Source of the DNA: a virus
DNA length: 24,133 bases
Direction: 5' to 3' (one strand)
IMG/VR virus record: IMGVR_UViG_3300010354_000640
Coordinates: 1 to 24,133 of that record
Each line of letters starts with the position of its first letter. The stretch's first letter is position 1. The notes under the pieces are model-generated. The model saw nothing but the letters and a program-made list of their open reading frames with translations. It ran no database searches and was not told the DNA's origin. A program made the translations under genes and the position numbers. Below are positions 7,101 through 14,830 of the stretch, piece after piece.

Positions 7101-10100
7101 GAGATGTTTTTGATGCCAGAGATTTAGTAATTGAAACTTCATCGGGTACATTCACCAATACAAATACAATTAGTTCAAATAGAACTATAGAAAATTTAGT
7201 ATTAACTACACAATCATCTTTTTCGAGAGATTCTGAAATTTATTTGACAAATGGAAAACAAGCAGTAATTGAAAATATATCATCCAATACTTTAAACGTT
7301 TCGTTAAATTCTTTTAGTAATAATGATCCTATTGTTTTCTCAATCAATTATTCTAATATTTCGTCAAGTCAAATATATTATGTAAAAAATGCGACCTTAA
7401 CATCATTCCAAATATCTACAACTCCTGGTGGATCTACAATTACTCTAACAAGTTCAACAAGTCCAGGATTAGTAGCACTAAGCGAAAAAGCTAGAGGAAA
7501 AGTTTTACAATCAACCAATCGCCAAAATACAGTAAAAGTAGAACTAATTAGAGGATTGTTTAGTGTAGATTCAAACTATTATATTGCAAGTCCAACTTTA
7601 TCAAATACAGTTGGTTCTCAGATAACAGATAAAGTTTCCTTAAGTAAAAATATTGAAATATTTTCTCTTGATAGAAATGTTGCCATGGTTACAACTACAG
7701 GAGATCATCAGTTATCTTTAAATGATGAAATTAATATTGATATTTCTCCAAATGATACCAACACAACAACAACATATTATGTAAGGAAGAGAATACACCA
7801 AAAAGCTTTATTGATACAACCAACTTACAGTGGAAAATTGGTAGACACTGGAATAGGTAATGGTAGAATATTAAACAGAGGTTCAAATTACGCTAATAAC
7901 ACCTATACTAATGTTGAATTAATTTTTGCTGATCCATCTCTTTCTAGAGATGCTTATGGAAAAGTTGTAGGTAATACTGCAAATGCTGTAATTGGATCGG
8001 TAGGAAATATTAATAACGCAAAGGCAACTATTTCAGTTTCGTCAAATAAAGTATCCACTATAACTATCACAACAAAAGGAAAAGGATACAAGAGAGGCGA
8101 TATACTAACGGTAGTTAGATCATCCTTGAATGGAACAGCAACAACAAATTACCCATTTATATTTGAAGTGGTACATGTTGGATTTGCTGATGGAGAAACT
8201 CGTTTATTCGTTGATAATCTAGATAATTTATCAAATGATGATTATTTACAGATAAATGATGAAATAATAAAAATTACTGCAGTTGGTTCAAACTACATTG
8301 ATGTTTCAAGAGCTCAAAATGGAACATCTTCTACAAATCATTCAGATGGTGCCAATTTGACATTGGTAAATCCACAATACAGATTAAATGTAAATTATAC
8401 AATAGGATCTGGTACTGGTTCGCCAACTGTTCTTTCCTACGATCCAGAATCTAGTATTTTAAACGTTGTTTATCAAACATCACAAACTCTTGCTACCATA
8501 AATCCATTAAATAGAACCGTCTTTTTCTTAGATCAAAGTACACCAGCAAAAGTTGTTTCTGTAAGTACAGAATATGATTCTGAATATAATTTTGAATTTT
8601 CAAAAGGATCTAGTTCTGGACCATGGATTAAAAATCCCATAATAGAAGTTCAAAAATTCTATAAGTATAAATTTGATACCAGTAGCAGTACATTATCTGG
8701 ATCATACTTAGAATTTTCTCCAAGTATAAACAAAAATATAATTACTATAGAGCAAACTACAAATTTAGCTCCAGGCACCTTTGGAGCATATGTTGATGTT
8801 AAATTTGGATACGGAGATAGAAGAACATCAAATACTTATACAACTAAATTGCCGTCATCGTATGTAAATTATTTTTATTACGACAAAAACAATATTATTA
8901 AATCTGAAAATTCTTATCTGACAGTTATTGATGATCCGCTTCAAGGAAATAAAAATGTAATTTATCGAACACCAAATAAATTTGTTTATTCTGTTGATAC
9001 ATTACCACCATATGATGGTTCTGGAGCAATTACTTATAGCACGACTTCTAAAAGTGCATATGGCAACATCAACTCTGTAAGTATTGCTAATTTTGATGAT
9101 AAGTACGAATCATTACCAGAAGTAATAGCAGCAGAAGTATATGAAGTTAATAGAGCAGTTATTGAAGTAGATTGGAATAAAAATCGCCAATCTATAGAAA
9201 ATATAAAAATTGTTAGTGGAGGATTGAATTACACTTCTCCAGTTTTAATTATCAAAGGTGATGGCAAAAATTTTGCATATGAGATTGTTAAAAATTCTGA
9301 TGGGTCAATAGCTTCAATTAATGTAATTAATCAAGGATCTGGATATACATATCGTCCAGAGATTACTGTTTGTGAATCTCAGATTGATTTAAAACTAGAA
9401 AGTTCTAGTATTGGAACAGCAAAAACTTTGAAAATTTTAAATAATGGTTATGGTTCATACAATGATAAATCATTGAGACCTATTGTAAAATCTCCCTATA
9501 TTTTGACGCTAAAAAACTACATTAGTGGAGGAATTATCAATGGAGAAAATATTGAACAATATGAAAATAGTACACTAATAGCATCTGGAGTTGCTTATAC
9601 GAATTATGGCAACAATATCATTAAAGTAACTGATGTTATTGGTAGTTTCAAAGAAAATTTACCGATTATTGGAAAATCTAAAAAATCTTCATATGTTGTC
9701 TCTAAAGTTTCTGTTTCTGATTTTGTCACTGATATCAGACCATATTACAACAACCAAGGAAAATATGTTTCTGATAAATCTTCGTTAAACTCAGAATCTC
9801 AAAAAATAACAGATTCTTATTATTACCAAGATTATTCTTACGTTGTAAAATCAAGGACATCTATTGAAAATTGGAGAGATTTAGTAAAATCTACTACACA
9901 TCCAGCTGGATTTAATCTATTTTCTCATATGGACATTGAATCTTCTGGAGATTCTTCAATGTCTTCGACTCCAGAACCAAGAGAGATAGTAAGTGTAATA
10001 CAGTTGTGGGATGACACTAAAAATAGAGTCACAGTACAATCATCTAAAATAACATCAACCTATACTATTGTAAGGTTATCAGATTTAGATACTGTAGCAG

Positions 10101-12736
10101 GAAAAGGAAGCGTTATTGCCTCTTCATTTGATAGCAGTGAGATAACTTCATTTGATATTAGATTAACTCCAGATTTTAATGGATATTTTGGATCTGATGG
10201 TAATAGAGTAGGTACAACCACTTTTACCATGCTTCTAAGCGGTTCTAATACACCATATGCTTTACCAAGAAATGAAAATATTGTTATATCTTTAGATGGC
10301 ATCGTTCAAGAACCAGGGGTTGCATATACTATAACTGACACACAAATTACTTTTAACGATCCGCCACTTGGATATAGAAACTTAGAAGGAGATGCTATTC
10401 CTTTTGCTTCTTATAGAGAGGGTATTGATACTCCCCCACAAAAATTTATCGGAAAAACCATAAGATTCAAAGATCCTGGCACCAATGATCAGTTGTTTAG
10501 AAAAATAAAAAGTATATCTGCTCAAATAGATGGTTTAACAGACACATTTAATTTATATTATACAGATAACACCCCTGTCGATTTATTGAGTGGAGAAAAT
10601 TTATTAGTATCTATAGACGGCATTATTCAATTAGCTGGTTTCACTCCTTTAATTCCTATCGATAGAGCATACTATATCAGAAGAAGCGTTGTACCAAATC
10701 AAATTGTTTTTAGAGAACCACCTGCAGTAGATTCAGGAATAAAGCAGAATTTCTTTGCATATTCGATAGGTTCGTATGAAAGGATAGGTATCGATGAAGA
10801 GAATATAGATGGGGTATCTGGACCATTTAGAATTTTCTCATCAGTCACTGGAAGAACTATAACATTAGATGACGAAAGAAACGTTTTGGTTTTTTCTGAT
10901 GGAGTGCTGCAAAAAAGAATTAAAAATTATAATTTATCGAGTTCTTCTATCACATTCACGGAACCATTGAAGAAAAATCAAAAAATTAACATCATACATT
11001 ATTATGGAAAAGACCTAGAAAAATCCTTGCTAGCGTTTAACTTTGATTATGATGCATTTTTAAATTCATACGAAATGGTTCTGACTGGTAATAGATCATT
11101 GGGAGTATATGATGTTTTGACCACTGCAAGTGGAGCAAGAGCACTTGTAAAATCAATTAAATATAATCAATTTGTCAATAGAACTTATGTCGATGTTGTT
11201 TCGCAAAATGTTTTATTAAATACAACAGATAACATCACAGTAACTAATCAAATTACGGGTTCTGTATATACAATTAATAGTGCAGATATAGTTGCTATTC
11301 AAAATATTTTAGAAGATGATGGATTATCTATTTTAGAAAGAACACATGGTTATCAGCACAGATTTGCAGGTACTTTAAAATTCCAACCATCGACCGATTC
11401 GTTCATTAAAAAGGATGACTACATTCGTGTTCATGGTGAAGATGATTTTAGATTAGTATTAGGAATACCAAAAATTGCAAAAAGAACACAGTGTAGAATA
11501 AACGATGATTTATCTGCATCTTATTTTGGAAAAATTAAAGTATCAAATTATAATAAAGATGGAAGAGGCGAAAAATTAGAAGTAATACCAACTATACAAA
11601 ATGGTTCTGTAGTATCATTGTCATGGAATAAACCAGATTGGCCAAATTATGCCACTCCTGGTTTTGGATATGAAACTGCTCCAATGTTACATTTTGTTTC
11701 TCAACCTATAAGAAATGATAGTGGAGAAGTAGTATCATCGGCTGTTGGTGGAGGTGCTTCTGCAAAAGTAATACTTTCATCCAGTGGTGATGTTGTTGAT
11801 ATAGTTTTAACTAATGGTGGCAGTGGTTATCTGACTCCTCCAAAAGTTTATGTTGCAAAAAAATACGATTTAAAGAAAACTAACAGACGTGTTCATGTTA
11901 ACAATTTTATTAGATCATATGAATCAGAACTTGCAGCATATGCATCAGATACTTCTTATCTGGAATTAACGTTCCCTGGTGTCGTTGATGAATCGGTTAG
12001 AATTGTTCTGTTTGCTGATACTGGAATAACTGATGCTACAAAAGAATATGTTAGAATTTTCCAATTACCTTATGCTAGTGGAATTATTGAAATTGATAAA
12101 CAATTAGAAAGATCATTCTCTACATTTGCAGATGTCAGCGCACCAGATAATTCAATTTATGTTTGTGATAGAATTAGGTTATCAGAACCTACTATAACAT
12201 TTGATTTGACAGAAGAAACAATATTCAGTCAAGAATTTGTAGTAGGTGTGATTGATACTACTTTATTAAACATCACAAACAAATATAGCGGCAATGTTCT
12301 AGGACAAACTTTTAGAGCATTTTACGATATAACAGATATGGACAACGGTTATGCTGCAGTAAGTGGTTTGAGCATTTATGATATGAATTTTACATACCCA
12401 GGATTAACTATCGCTATGGTTGATGATGCTTTTAATAATGGCGAATTCAACACTTTAAAAGTTCCTCAATCCAATATTCCATTCTCATATACATATGGTT
12501 CAATTCAAGAACACATGACTAGACTTACTAGTTCTGTAGGAACTACTGATAATACCCTTTTTGTTCCAAATACATCAAGATTCCCAGCATCTGGAGTTAT
12601 TTTATTAGAAGATGAATTAGTTTATTATGGAAATAAATTGAGTGATCGTTTCAGAGACGTAATACGAGGTTATAATGGTACAATAGCGAAAACTCATGCT
12701 GCAGGAGCATATATTAGAACAATAGTACAATCTTGA
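4130..12736 (+). CDS. 7: giant gp7-like baseplate wedge protein (2868 residues)
   Basis: It occupies the gp7 position between gp6 and gp8 and is nearly three times T4 gp7 (1032). Blocks that I align by eye to the C-terminal third of T4 gp7 occur in order: FAKFIEKYYQYLES (about 26-40), FYQSKGSEYSFQFLF (about 198-213), LVGQKIEEV (about 260), and SYVVKSRTSIENWRDLVKS with HPAGF (about 1898-1928). Between them lie inserted modules: a beta module at 66-135, Gly-Tyr beta repeats (about 540-700, 1240-1330, 1690-1780), and a YHYH-like domain (about 745-870). After HPAGF come three or four repeats built on 'DGIxQ' (about 2047-2300), another Gly-Tyr repeat (about 2540-2580), and a final module (about 2790-2868) resembling the one at 66-135. 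In T4, gp7 forms the wedge core with two gp6 chains and reaches to the periphery. The reading frame is intact. Gene identity as gp7 is an inference from position and motifs. Confidence 0.8.
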   Translation: MSQDKKLSLLVDSQLPNFISDEYENFAKFIEKYYQYLESTGQSLDIINNITKYYDIDFYDDKNTASSTTLTGSITGSSTTINVASTLGFPKKDGYIQVGTEVVFYKEKTATSFTGCYRNIRGTTKLGDLYHTNDFATVANGTVGIGMPHSPGEIVNNLSTLFLDAFIKNFEKQYLAGFPEKNLKEAASKNLLIRNINKFYQSKGSEYSFQFLFNTAVETQDVDDVPTILYPRDNTIKLSGGEWVNKYVLQVSVISGDITKLVGQKIEEVSSDNYATAIVDTVYYSGKQDGIDLYELTLSDSTVVGNFSLSSKTKLTSNLPSTNGDGEKIDVFSTFGFSGEEIIIGGEKITINDKNVNQFTILQRSTNVTHLSGSVVFSKPVLTGYYEDNNGDIQQVSLITLGYLYDVDTSGSVPYLKSGDRLNIDNAGSIISFSLPYLNFINENNTRGSVSGNSQLLDDVNANISGVYEDSQYYYIASSGFPSHTIGPFSLSSPQDQKLLKLIRKIPSVTSDIYPTPNSDVGIFANGVRAYSYKDTEKIIYGNVESITVTNSGTSYQNPPFVLIEGNATATAIMSGQYLDHIEITNSGSNYEQDPVVTITSGRNAVITATVTGDRVTRLNIINPGEYYSTPPTIIIKDSSGRGKFAEYTANISTTGQIISFNKISEGKFYSQDNISVEVVAVGKGATAIASVKRWTKNRYVKLASSLDSNYGYYFNNVDTTLGYGYGYVGNPKALRVSLQDNLNANFTVPGTLVHSKILGYAYDGNPIYGPYGYSNPLNPSSSIIRMTSSYSLNTSRTGGPSQPLGTFIEDYRYVHKSGTLDENNGRYCITPEYPNGVYAYFITIDSSNNPVFPYLIGENFYSLPVSLNYENKLSQDDLPKNVTRLKTPNTPDNGLDFSVFVNSVNSGGIDTVNVVSSTNNFAVDSKVYLNDYLEENSALLKVSSLKGKTVSSIKSQQTKIIKIATNNIAYFYNGDTITQSTSGAIGTVVGDVFDARDLVIETSSGTFTNTNTISSNRTIENLVLTTQSSFSRDSEIYLTNGKQAVIENISSNTLNVSLNSFSNNDPIVFSINYSNISSSQIYYVKNATLTSFQISTTPGGSTITLTSSTSPGLVALSEKARGKVLQSTNRQNTVKVELIRGLFSVDSNYYIASPTLSNTVGSQITDKVSLSKNIEIFSLDRNVAMVTTTGDHQLSLNDEINIDISPNDTNTTTTYYVRKRIHQKALLIQPTYSGKLVDTGIGNGRILNRGSNYANNTYTNVELIFADPSLSRDAYGKVVGNTANAVIGSVGNINNAKATISVSSNKVSTITITTKGKGYKRGDILTVVRSSLNGTATTNYPFIFEVVHVGFADGETRLFVDNLDNLSNDDYLQINDEIIKITAVGSNYIDVSRAQNGTSSTNHSDGANLTLVNPQYRLNVNYTIGSGTGSPTVLSYDPESSILNVVYQTSQTLATINPLNRTVFFLDQSTPAKVVSVSTEYDSEYNFEFSKGSSSGPWIKNPIIEVQKFYKYKFDTSSSTLSGSYLEFSPSINKNIITIEQTTNLAPGTFGAYVDVKFGYGDRRTSNTYTTKLPSSYVNYFYYDKNNIIKSENSYLTVIDDPLQGNKNVIYRTPNKFVYSVDTLPPYDGSGAITYSTTSKSAYGNINSVSIANFDDKYESLPEVIAAEVYEVNRAVIEVDWNKNRQSIENIKIVSGGLNYTSPVLIIKGDGKNFAYEIVKNSDGSIASINVINQGSGYTYRPEITVCESQIDLKLESSSIGTAKTLKILNNGYGSYNDKSLRPIVKSPYILTLKNYISGGIINGENIEQYENSTLIASGVAYTNYGNNIIKVTDVIGSFKENLPIIGKSKKSSYVVSKVSVSDFVTDIRPYYNNQGKYVSDKSSLNSESQKITDSYYYQDYSYVVKSRTSIENWRDLVKSTTHPAGFNLFSHMDIESSGDSSMSSTPEPREIVSVIQLWDDTKNRVTVQSSKITSTYTIVRLSDLDTVAGKGSVIASSFDSSEITSFDIRLTPDFNGYFGSDGNRVGTTTFTMLLSGSNTPYALPRNENIVISLDGIVQEPGVAYTITDTQITFNDPPLGYRNLEGDAIPFASYREGIDTPPQKFIGKTIRFKDPGTNDQLFRKIKSISAQIDGLTDTFNLYYTDNTPVDLLSGENLLVSIDGIIQLAGFTPLIPIDRAYYIRRSVVPNQIVFREPPAVDSGIKQNFFAYSIGSYERIGIDEENIDGVSGPFRIFSSVTGRTITLDDERNVLVFSDGVLQKRIKNYNLSSSSITFTEPLKKNQKINIIHYYGKDLEKSLLAFNFDYDAFLNSYEMVLTGNRSLGVYDVLTTASGARALVKSIKYNQFVNRTYVDVVSQNVLLNTTDNITVTNQITGSVYTINSADIVAIQNILEDDGLSILERTHGYQHRFAGTLKFQPSTDSFIKKDDYIRVHGEDDFRLVLGIPKIAKRTQCRINDDLSASYFGKIKVSNYNKDGRGEKLEVIPTIQNGSVVSLSWNKPDWPNYATPGFGYETAPMLHFVSQPIRNDSGEVVSSAVGGGASAKVILSSSGDVVDIVLTNGGSGYLTPPKVYVAKKYDLKKTNRRVHVNNFIRSYESELAAYASDTSYLELTFPGVVDESVRIVLFADTGITDATKEYVRIFQLPYASGIIEIDKQLERSFSTFADVSAPDNSIYVCDRIRLSEPTITFDLTEETIFSQEFVVGVIDTTLLNITNKYSGNVLGQTFRAFYDITDMDNGYAAVSGLSIYDMNFTYPGLTIAMVDDAFNNGEFNTLKVPQSNIPFSYTYGSIQEHMTRLTSSVGTTDNTLFVPNTSRFPASGVILLEDELVYYGNKLSDRFRDVIRGYNGTIAKTHAAGAYIRTIVQS
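4325..4535 (+). repeat. beta module copy 1 in the gp7-like protein
   Basis: This encodes about residues 66-135. The pattern is a Thr/Ser-rich lead, TINVASTLGFPKKDGYIQVG, a strand with TEVVFY, then CYRNIRGTTKLGDLYH. The final module of the same protein has the same order: LFVPNTSRFPASGVILLEDE, LVYYG, VIRGYNGTIAKTHAAG. Partial copies occur near 8190-8370 (IQINDEII-like then RAQNGTSSTNHSDG) and 5100-5270. The repeat is seen at protein level only; the DNA has diverged. Confidence 0.6.
6370..6730 (+). other. YHYH-like domain inside the gp7-like protein
   Basis: This encodes about residues 747-866. It carries HSKILGYAYDGNPIYGPYGY, then RYVHKSGTLDENNGRYCITP, EYPNGVYAYFITID and FPYLIG. The YHYH family has the order 'G.A.DG.PIYGP.GY ... 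LD..NGR...TPEYP.G.Y.Y.....D..FPY..G', and every element is present. The 'YHYH' itself is replaced by YAYF. The biochemical role of the family is not known to me. Confidence 0.8.
10270..11020 (+). repeat. DGIxQ beta repeats in the gp7-like protein
   Basis: Three clear copies and a looser linker region encode about residues 2047-2297. Copy 1 has IVISLDGIVQEPGVAYTITD with ITFNDPP. Copy 2 has LLVSIDGIIQLAGF with IVFREPP. Copy 3 has VLVFSDGVLQKRIKNYNLSS with ITFTEPL. The shared pattern is 'xVSLDGIxQ..g..Y.....I.F.epP'. This motif is common in phage fibre and baseplate proteins, where it makes small beta domains. Confidence 0.65.
12500..12733 (+). repeat. beta module final copy in the gp7-like protein
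   Basis: This encodes the last 80 or so residues. It shares the 'GFP..G.I...E.V.Y......RG..GT....H..G' order with the module at 4325-4535, which interrupts the N-terminal gp7-like blocks. Having one copy near each end makes it a candidate linker or docking module rather than part of the wedge core. Confidence 0.55.
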
Positions 12737-12744
12737 TACAACTA

Positions 12745-12762
12745 CTATAAATATAAATAAAT
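12745..12762 (+). promoter_or_regulatory. overlapping late-promoter boxes before gp8
   Basis: TATAAATA occurs at 12746-12753 and again, overlapping, at 12752-12759. Both match the T4 late -10 consensus exactly. They lie in the 56-base gap between the gp7-like stop and the gp8 start. Transcription would begin roughly 20-30 bases before the ATG at 12793. GAGAG at 12781-12785 provides a ribosome binding site. Confidence 0.7.
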
Positions 12763-12792
12763 CAGATTTAAAACTTAGCAGAGAGTATAAAA

Positions 12793-14793
12793 ATGCCAGC
12801 AATTATCTCTGAAAAATTCAGAATTTTTAATGCAAAACAATTTATTGAGTCTTTATCGGAAGGTACGCCATCTGGATCTGCAGGAGATTCTTCGGCAGAT
12901 AGAACCAGATTATATTTCTTTTTAGGAAGACCTCAACTTTGGAAAGGTTATATTGAAATTTATAACCAAAACAACCAACTTTTTACAGTAGGAATGACCG
13001 TCACCAATGGTTCATTTACCGCCACTGTTTCTGAAGTTTATCCTAATTCACTTTTAGTTACAGGTATGACAGTTGGAGTTAATCCAACTGTTGGAGGAAC
13101 TTTAACTGGTACTGGAGGCACGCCACCAACCGCTAAAATTGGTTCTTGGAGATATGCCTCTGAGGATACTCCAGCTACTCCATACGATTCACAAGAAGAG
13201 AAATATCATGTTTACGAAGACATGATTGCTCTAAAAAGAATTGATTCTACCAACGTAAGACACGTAACTAGGAGATACAATTATAGTATTGCAGTCAATC
13301 CTAAATTTGACATGTGGAGACCAGATTATTCTACTGGCAGACTTACAGCAACTGGTCAATCTTCGTTGTCTTCTGGCAAATATTTTGTTATGAACAGCGT
13401 ATATGAAGTATTTGCTTGCGTTTTTAATGGCACTAGCGTAACTAATCCAACAGGAACTAATATCAACGAAGAACCTATTACATCTAGTGCAAACTATACT
13501 GGCGGTTTTTATACTCAATCCGATGGGAATTACAAGTGGAAGTATATGTATACTATCCCAACTACTGATGTTATCAAATTTGTCTCTTCTGATTTTATTC
13601 CTGTTATTATTGATCCAACCATCTCTGCAGCTGCAGTAGCTGGAAAAATTGAAGCAGTGGTTTTACGCGATGCTGGAACTGCTAGTACTTTTGCCGCAAA
13701 CCGAGTAATTTCTGTCAACCCACTATATGCAGCTATTGTTGGGGATGGGAGTGGCGGTATTGTTAAATTTGGCACAAATGCAAATGGTCAAATAAATGCT
13801 GTTGCAGTTCATGCTGGCGGAAGTGGATATACATATGGCAATGTTTTACTTCAAACTGGTTCTAGTGGTGTAGGCGTATTCACTGATGCATCACTATCTA
13901 CTCCTTCTACAGTAACTACAGTTTCGTCAGGTGGCGTAGGCAATATTGAAGCAATCATTCCACCTCAAGGTGGATATGGTTCTGATGCAATTATTGAATC
14001 TGGCGCCAAGCGAGTAATGATGAATGTTAGATTGGAAAATCTAGAAGGTGTTGGTGATTTCCCAATTGATAATGATTTTAGAAGAATTGGCGTAATCCAA
14101 GATCCCCTCCAATTTGGCACTACTTCTTATTACACTAATCCAACTGCTTCTCAATTAAGAGCTATTAAATTGACCAGTGTTTCTTCTGGTAATTTTGGAG
14201 TTGATCAAATTATTACTCAAGGTACTGGAAATACACAGGCAAAAGGAACTGTAGTTTCTTGGACTTTAGATGATGGCAGTACAAACTCTGGAATTCTAAA
14301 ATATTACCAGTCATCTGAAATTCACACAGTAAATGGTAAGGTAAACGCCTTCACCAGTGGTGGTGGTATTGTTACAGAAAGAGATTCTGCAGGAACTGCT
14401 GTGAGAACAGCAAGTGTTGACACCACATATGGAACTGTAGGAAGTTCTAGCGCATGGGCAGCAAGTACATCTGTTACATTGAATGCGTTCATTACGGCAA
14501 ACGTCACCAGCAATATTGCTGGTCAGGGAACTATAACCCAAACAATTACCTATAAAGTAACTTCAGCTGGAACAACTGGAACTGCTGCTCCTACTCATAC
14601 TTTTGGAGCAGCAACAAATGGTACTGCGACATTAACTGTCTATGAACCAGTGTTGGGAACTAACTATACAGCTGGATTATCTGATCCTGAAATTAGATTA
14701 AACTCTGGAGAAATTATCTATATAGAAAATAGAAGATTAGTAGCAAGAGCTGCAGACCAGATTGAAGATATTAAATTAATTATTGAGTTCTGA
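12793..14793 (+). CDS. 8: baseplate wedge protein gp8 (expanded)
   Basis: The protein is 666 residues against 334 in T4. Conserved blocks are all present in T4 order: SEKFRIFNAKQFIESLSE with YFFLGRPQLW (5-50), MIALKRIDSTNVRHVTRRYN (about 138-157), NYKWKYMYTIPTTDVIKF (about 246-263), IGVIQDPLQFG (about 432-442) and the C-terminus LNSGEIIYIENRRLVARAAD then IEDIKLIIEF (about 636-666). The last block aligns well with the remembered end of T4 gp8 (SGEMIYMENR...DQTEEINILF). The extra length lies in three insertions, roughly 55-120, 275-400 and 445-630, which contain Gly-rich beta repeats like those in the neighbouring giant proteins. T4 gp8 is a dimer on the wedge that binds gp7, gp10 and gp6. The start has a good GAGAG ribosome binding site and late promoters upstream. 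Confidence 0.93.
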   Translation: MPAIISEKFRIFNAKQFIESLSEGTPSGSAGDSSADRTRLYFFLGRPQLWKGYIEIYNQNNQLFTVGMTVTNGSFTATVSEVYPNSLLVTGMTVGVNPTVGGTLTGTGGTPPTAKIGSWRYASEDTPATPYDSQEEKYHVYEDMIALKRIDSTNVRHVTRRYNYSIAVNPKFDMWRPDYSTGRLTATGQSSLSSGKYFVMNSVYEVFACVFNGTSVTNPTGTNINEEPITSSANYTGGFYTQSDGNYKWKYMYTIPTTDVIKFVSSDFIPVIIDPTISAAAVAGKIEAVVLRDAGTASTFAANRVISVNPLYAAIVGDGSGGIVKFGTNANGQINAVAVHAGGSGYTYGNVLLQTGSSGVGVFTDASLSTPSTVTTVSSGGVGNIEAIIPPQGGYGSDAIIESGAKRVMMNVRLENLEGVGDFPIDNDFRRIGVIQDPLQFGTTSYYTNPTASQLRAIKLTSVSSGNFGVDQIITQGTGNTQAKGTVVSWTLDDGSTNSGILKYYQSSEIHTVNGKVNAFTSGGGIVTERDSAGTAVRTASVDTTYGTVGSSSAWAASTSVTLNAFITANVTSNIAGQGTITQTITYKVTSAGTTGTAAPTHTFGAATNGTATLTVYEPVLGTNYTAGLSDPEIRLNSGEIIYIENRRLVARAADQIEDIKLIIEF

Positions 14794-14800
14794 TTTTTTA

Positions 14801-14810
14801 TATTAAATAC
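14801..14810 (+). promoter_or_regulatory. weak late-promoter-like box
   Basis: TATTAAATAC lies in the 37-base gap after gp8 and 21 bases before the ATG at 14831. It resembles the late -10 box with an altered 5' half. Since gp8 and the next gene are close, read-through from the gp8 promoters is also likely. Confidence 0.35.
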
Positions 14811-14830
14811 TTCTAGAGATTGGAAATAAA

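Noticed and set aside
4130-12736. Fusion or assembly artefact explaining the giant gp7-like gene
   Set aside because: The frame is open for 2868 codons with consistent codon use, and the inserted modules recur in neighbours. Artefacts rarely keep one frame this long.
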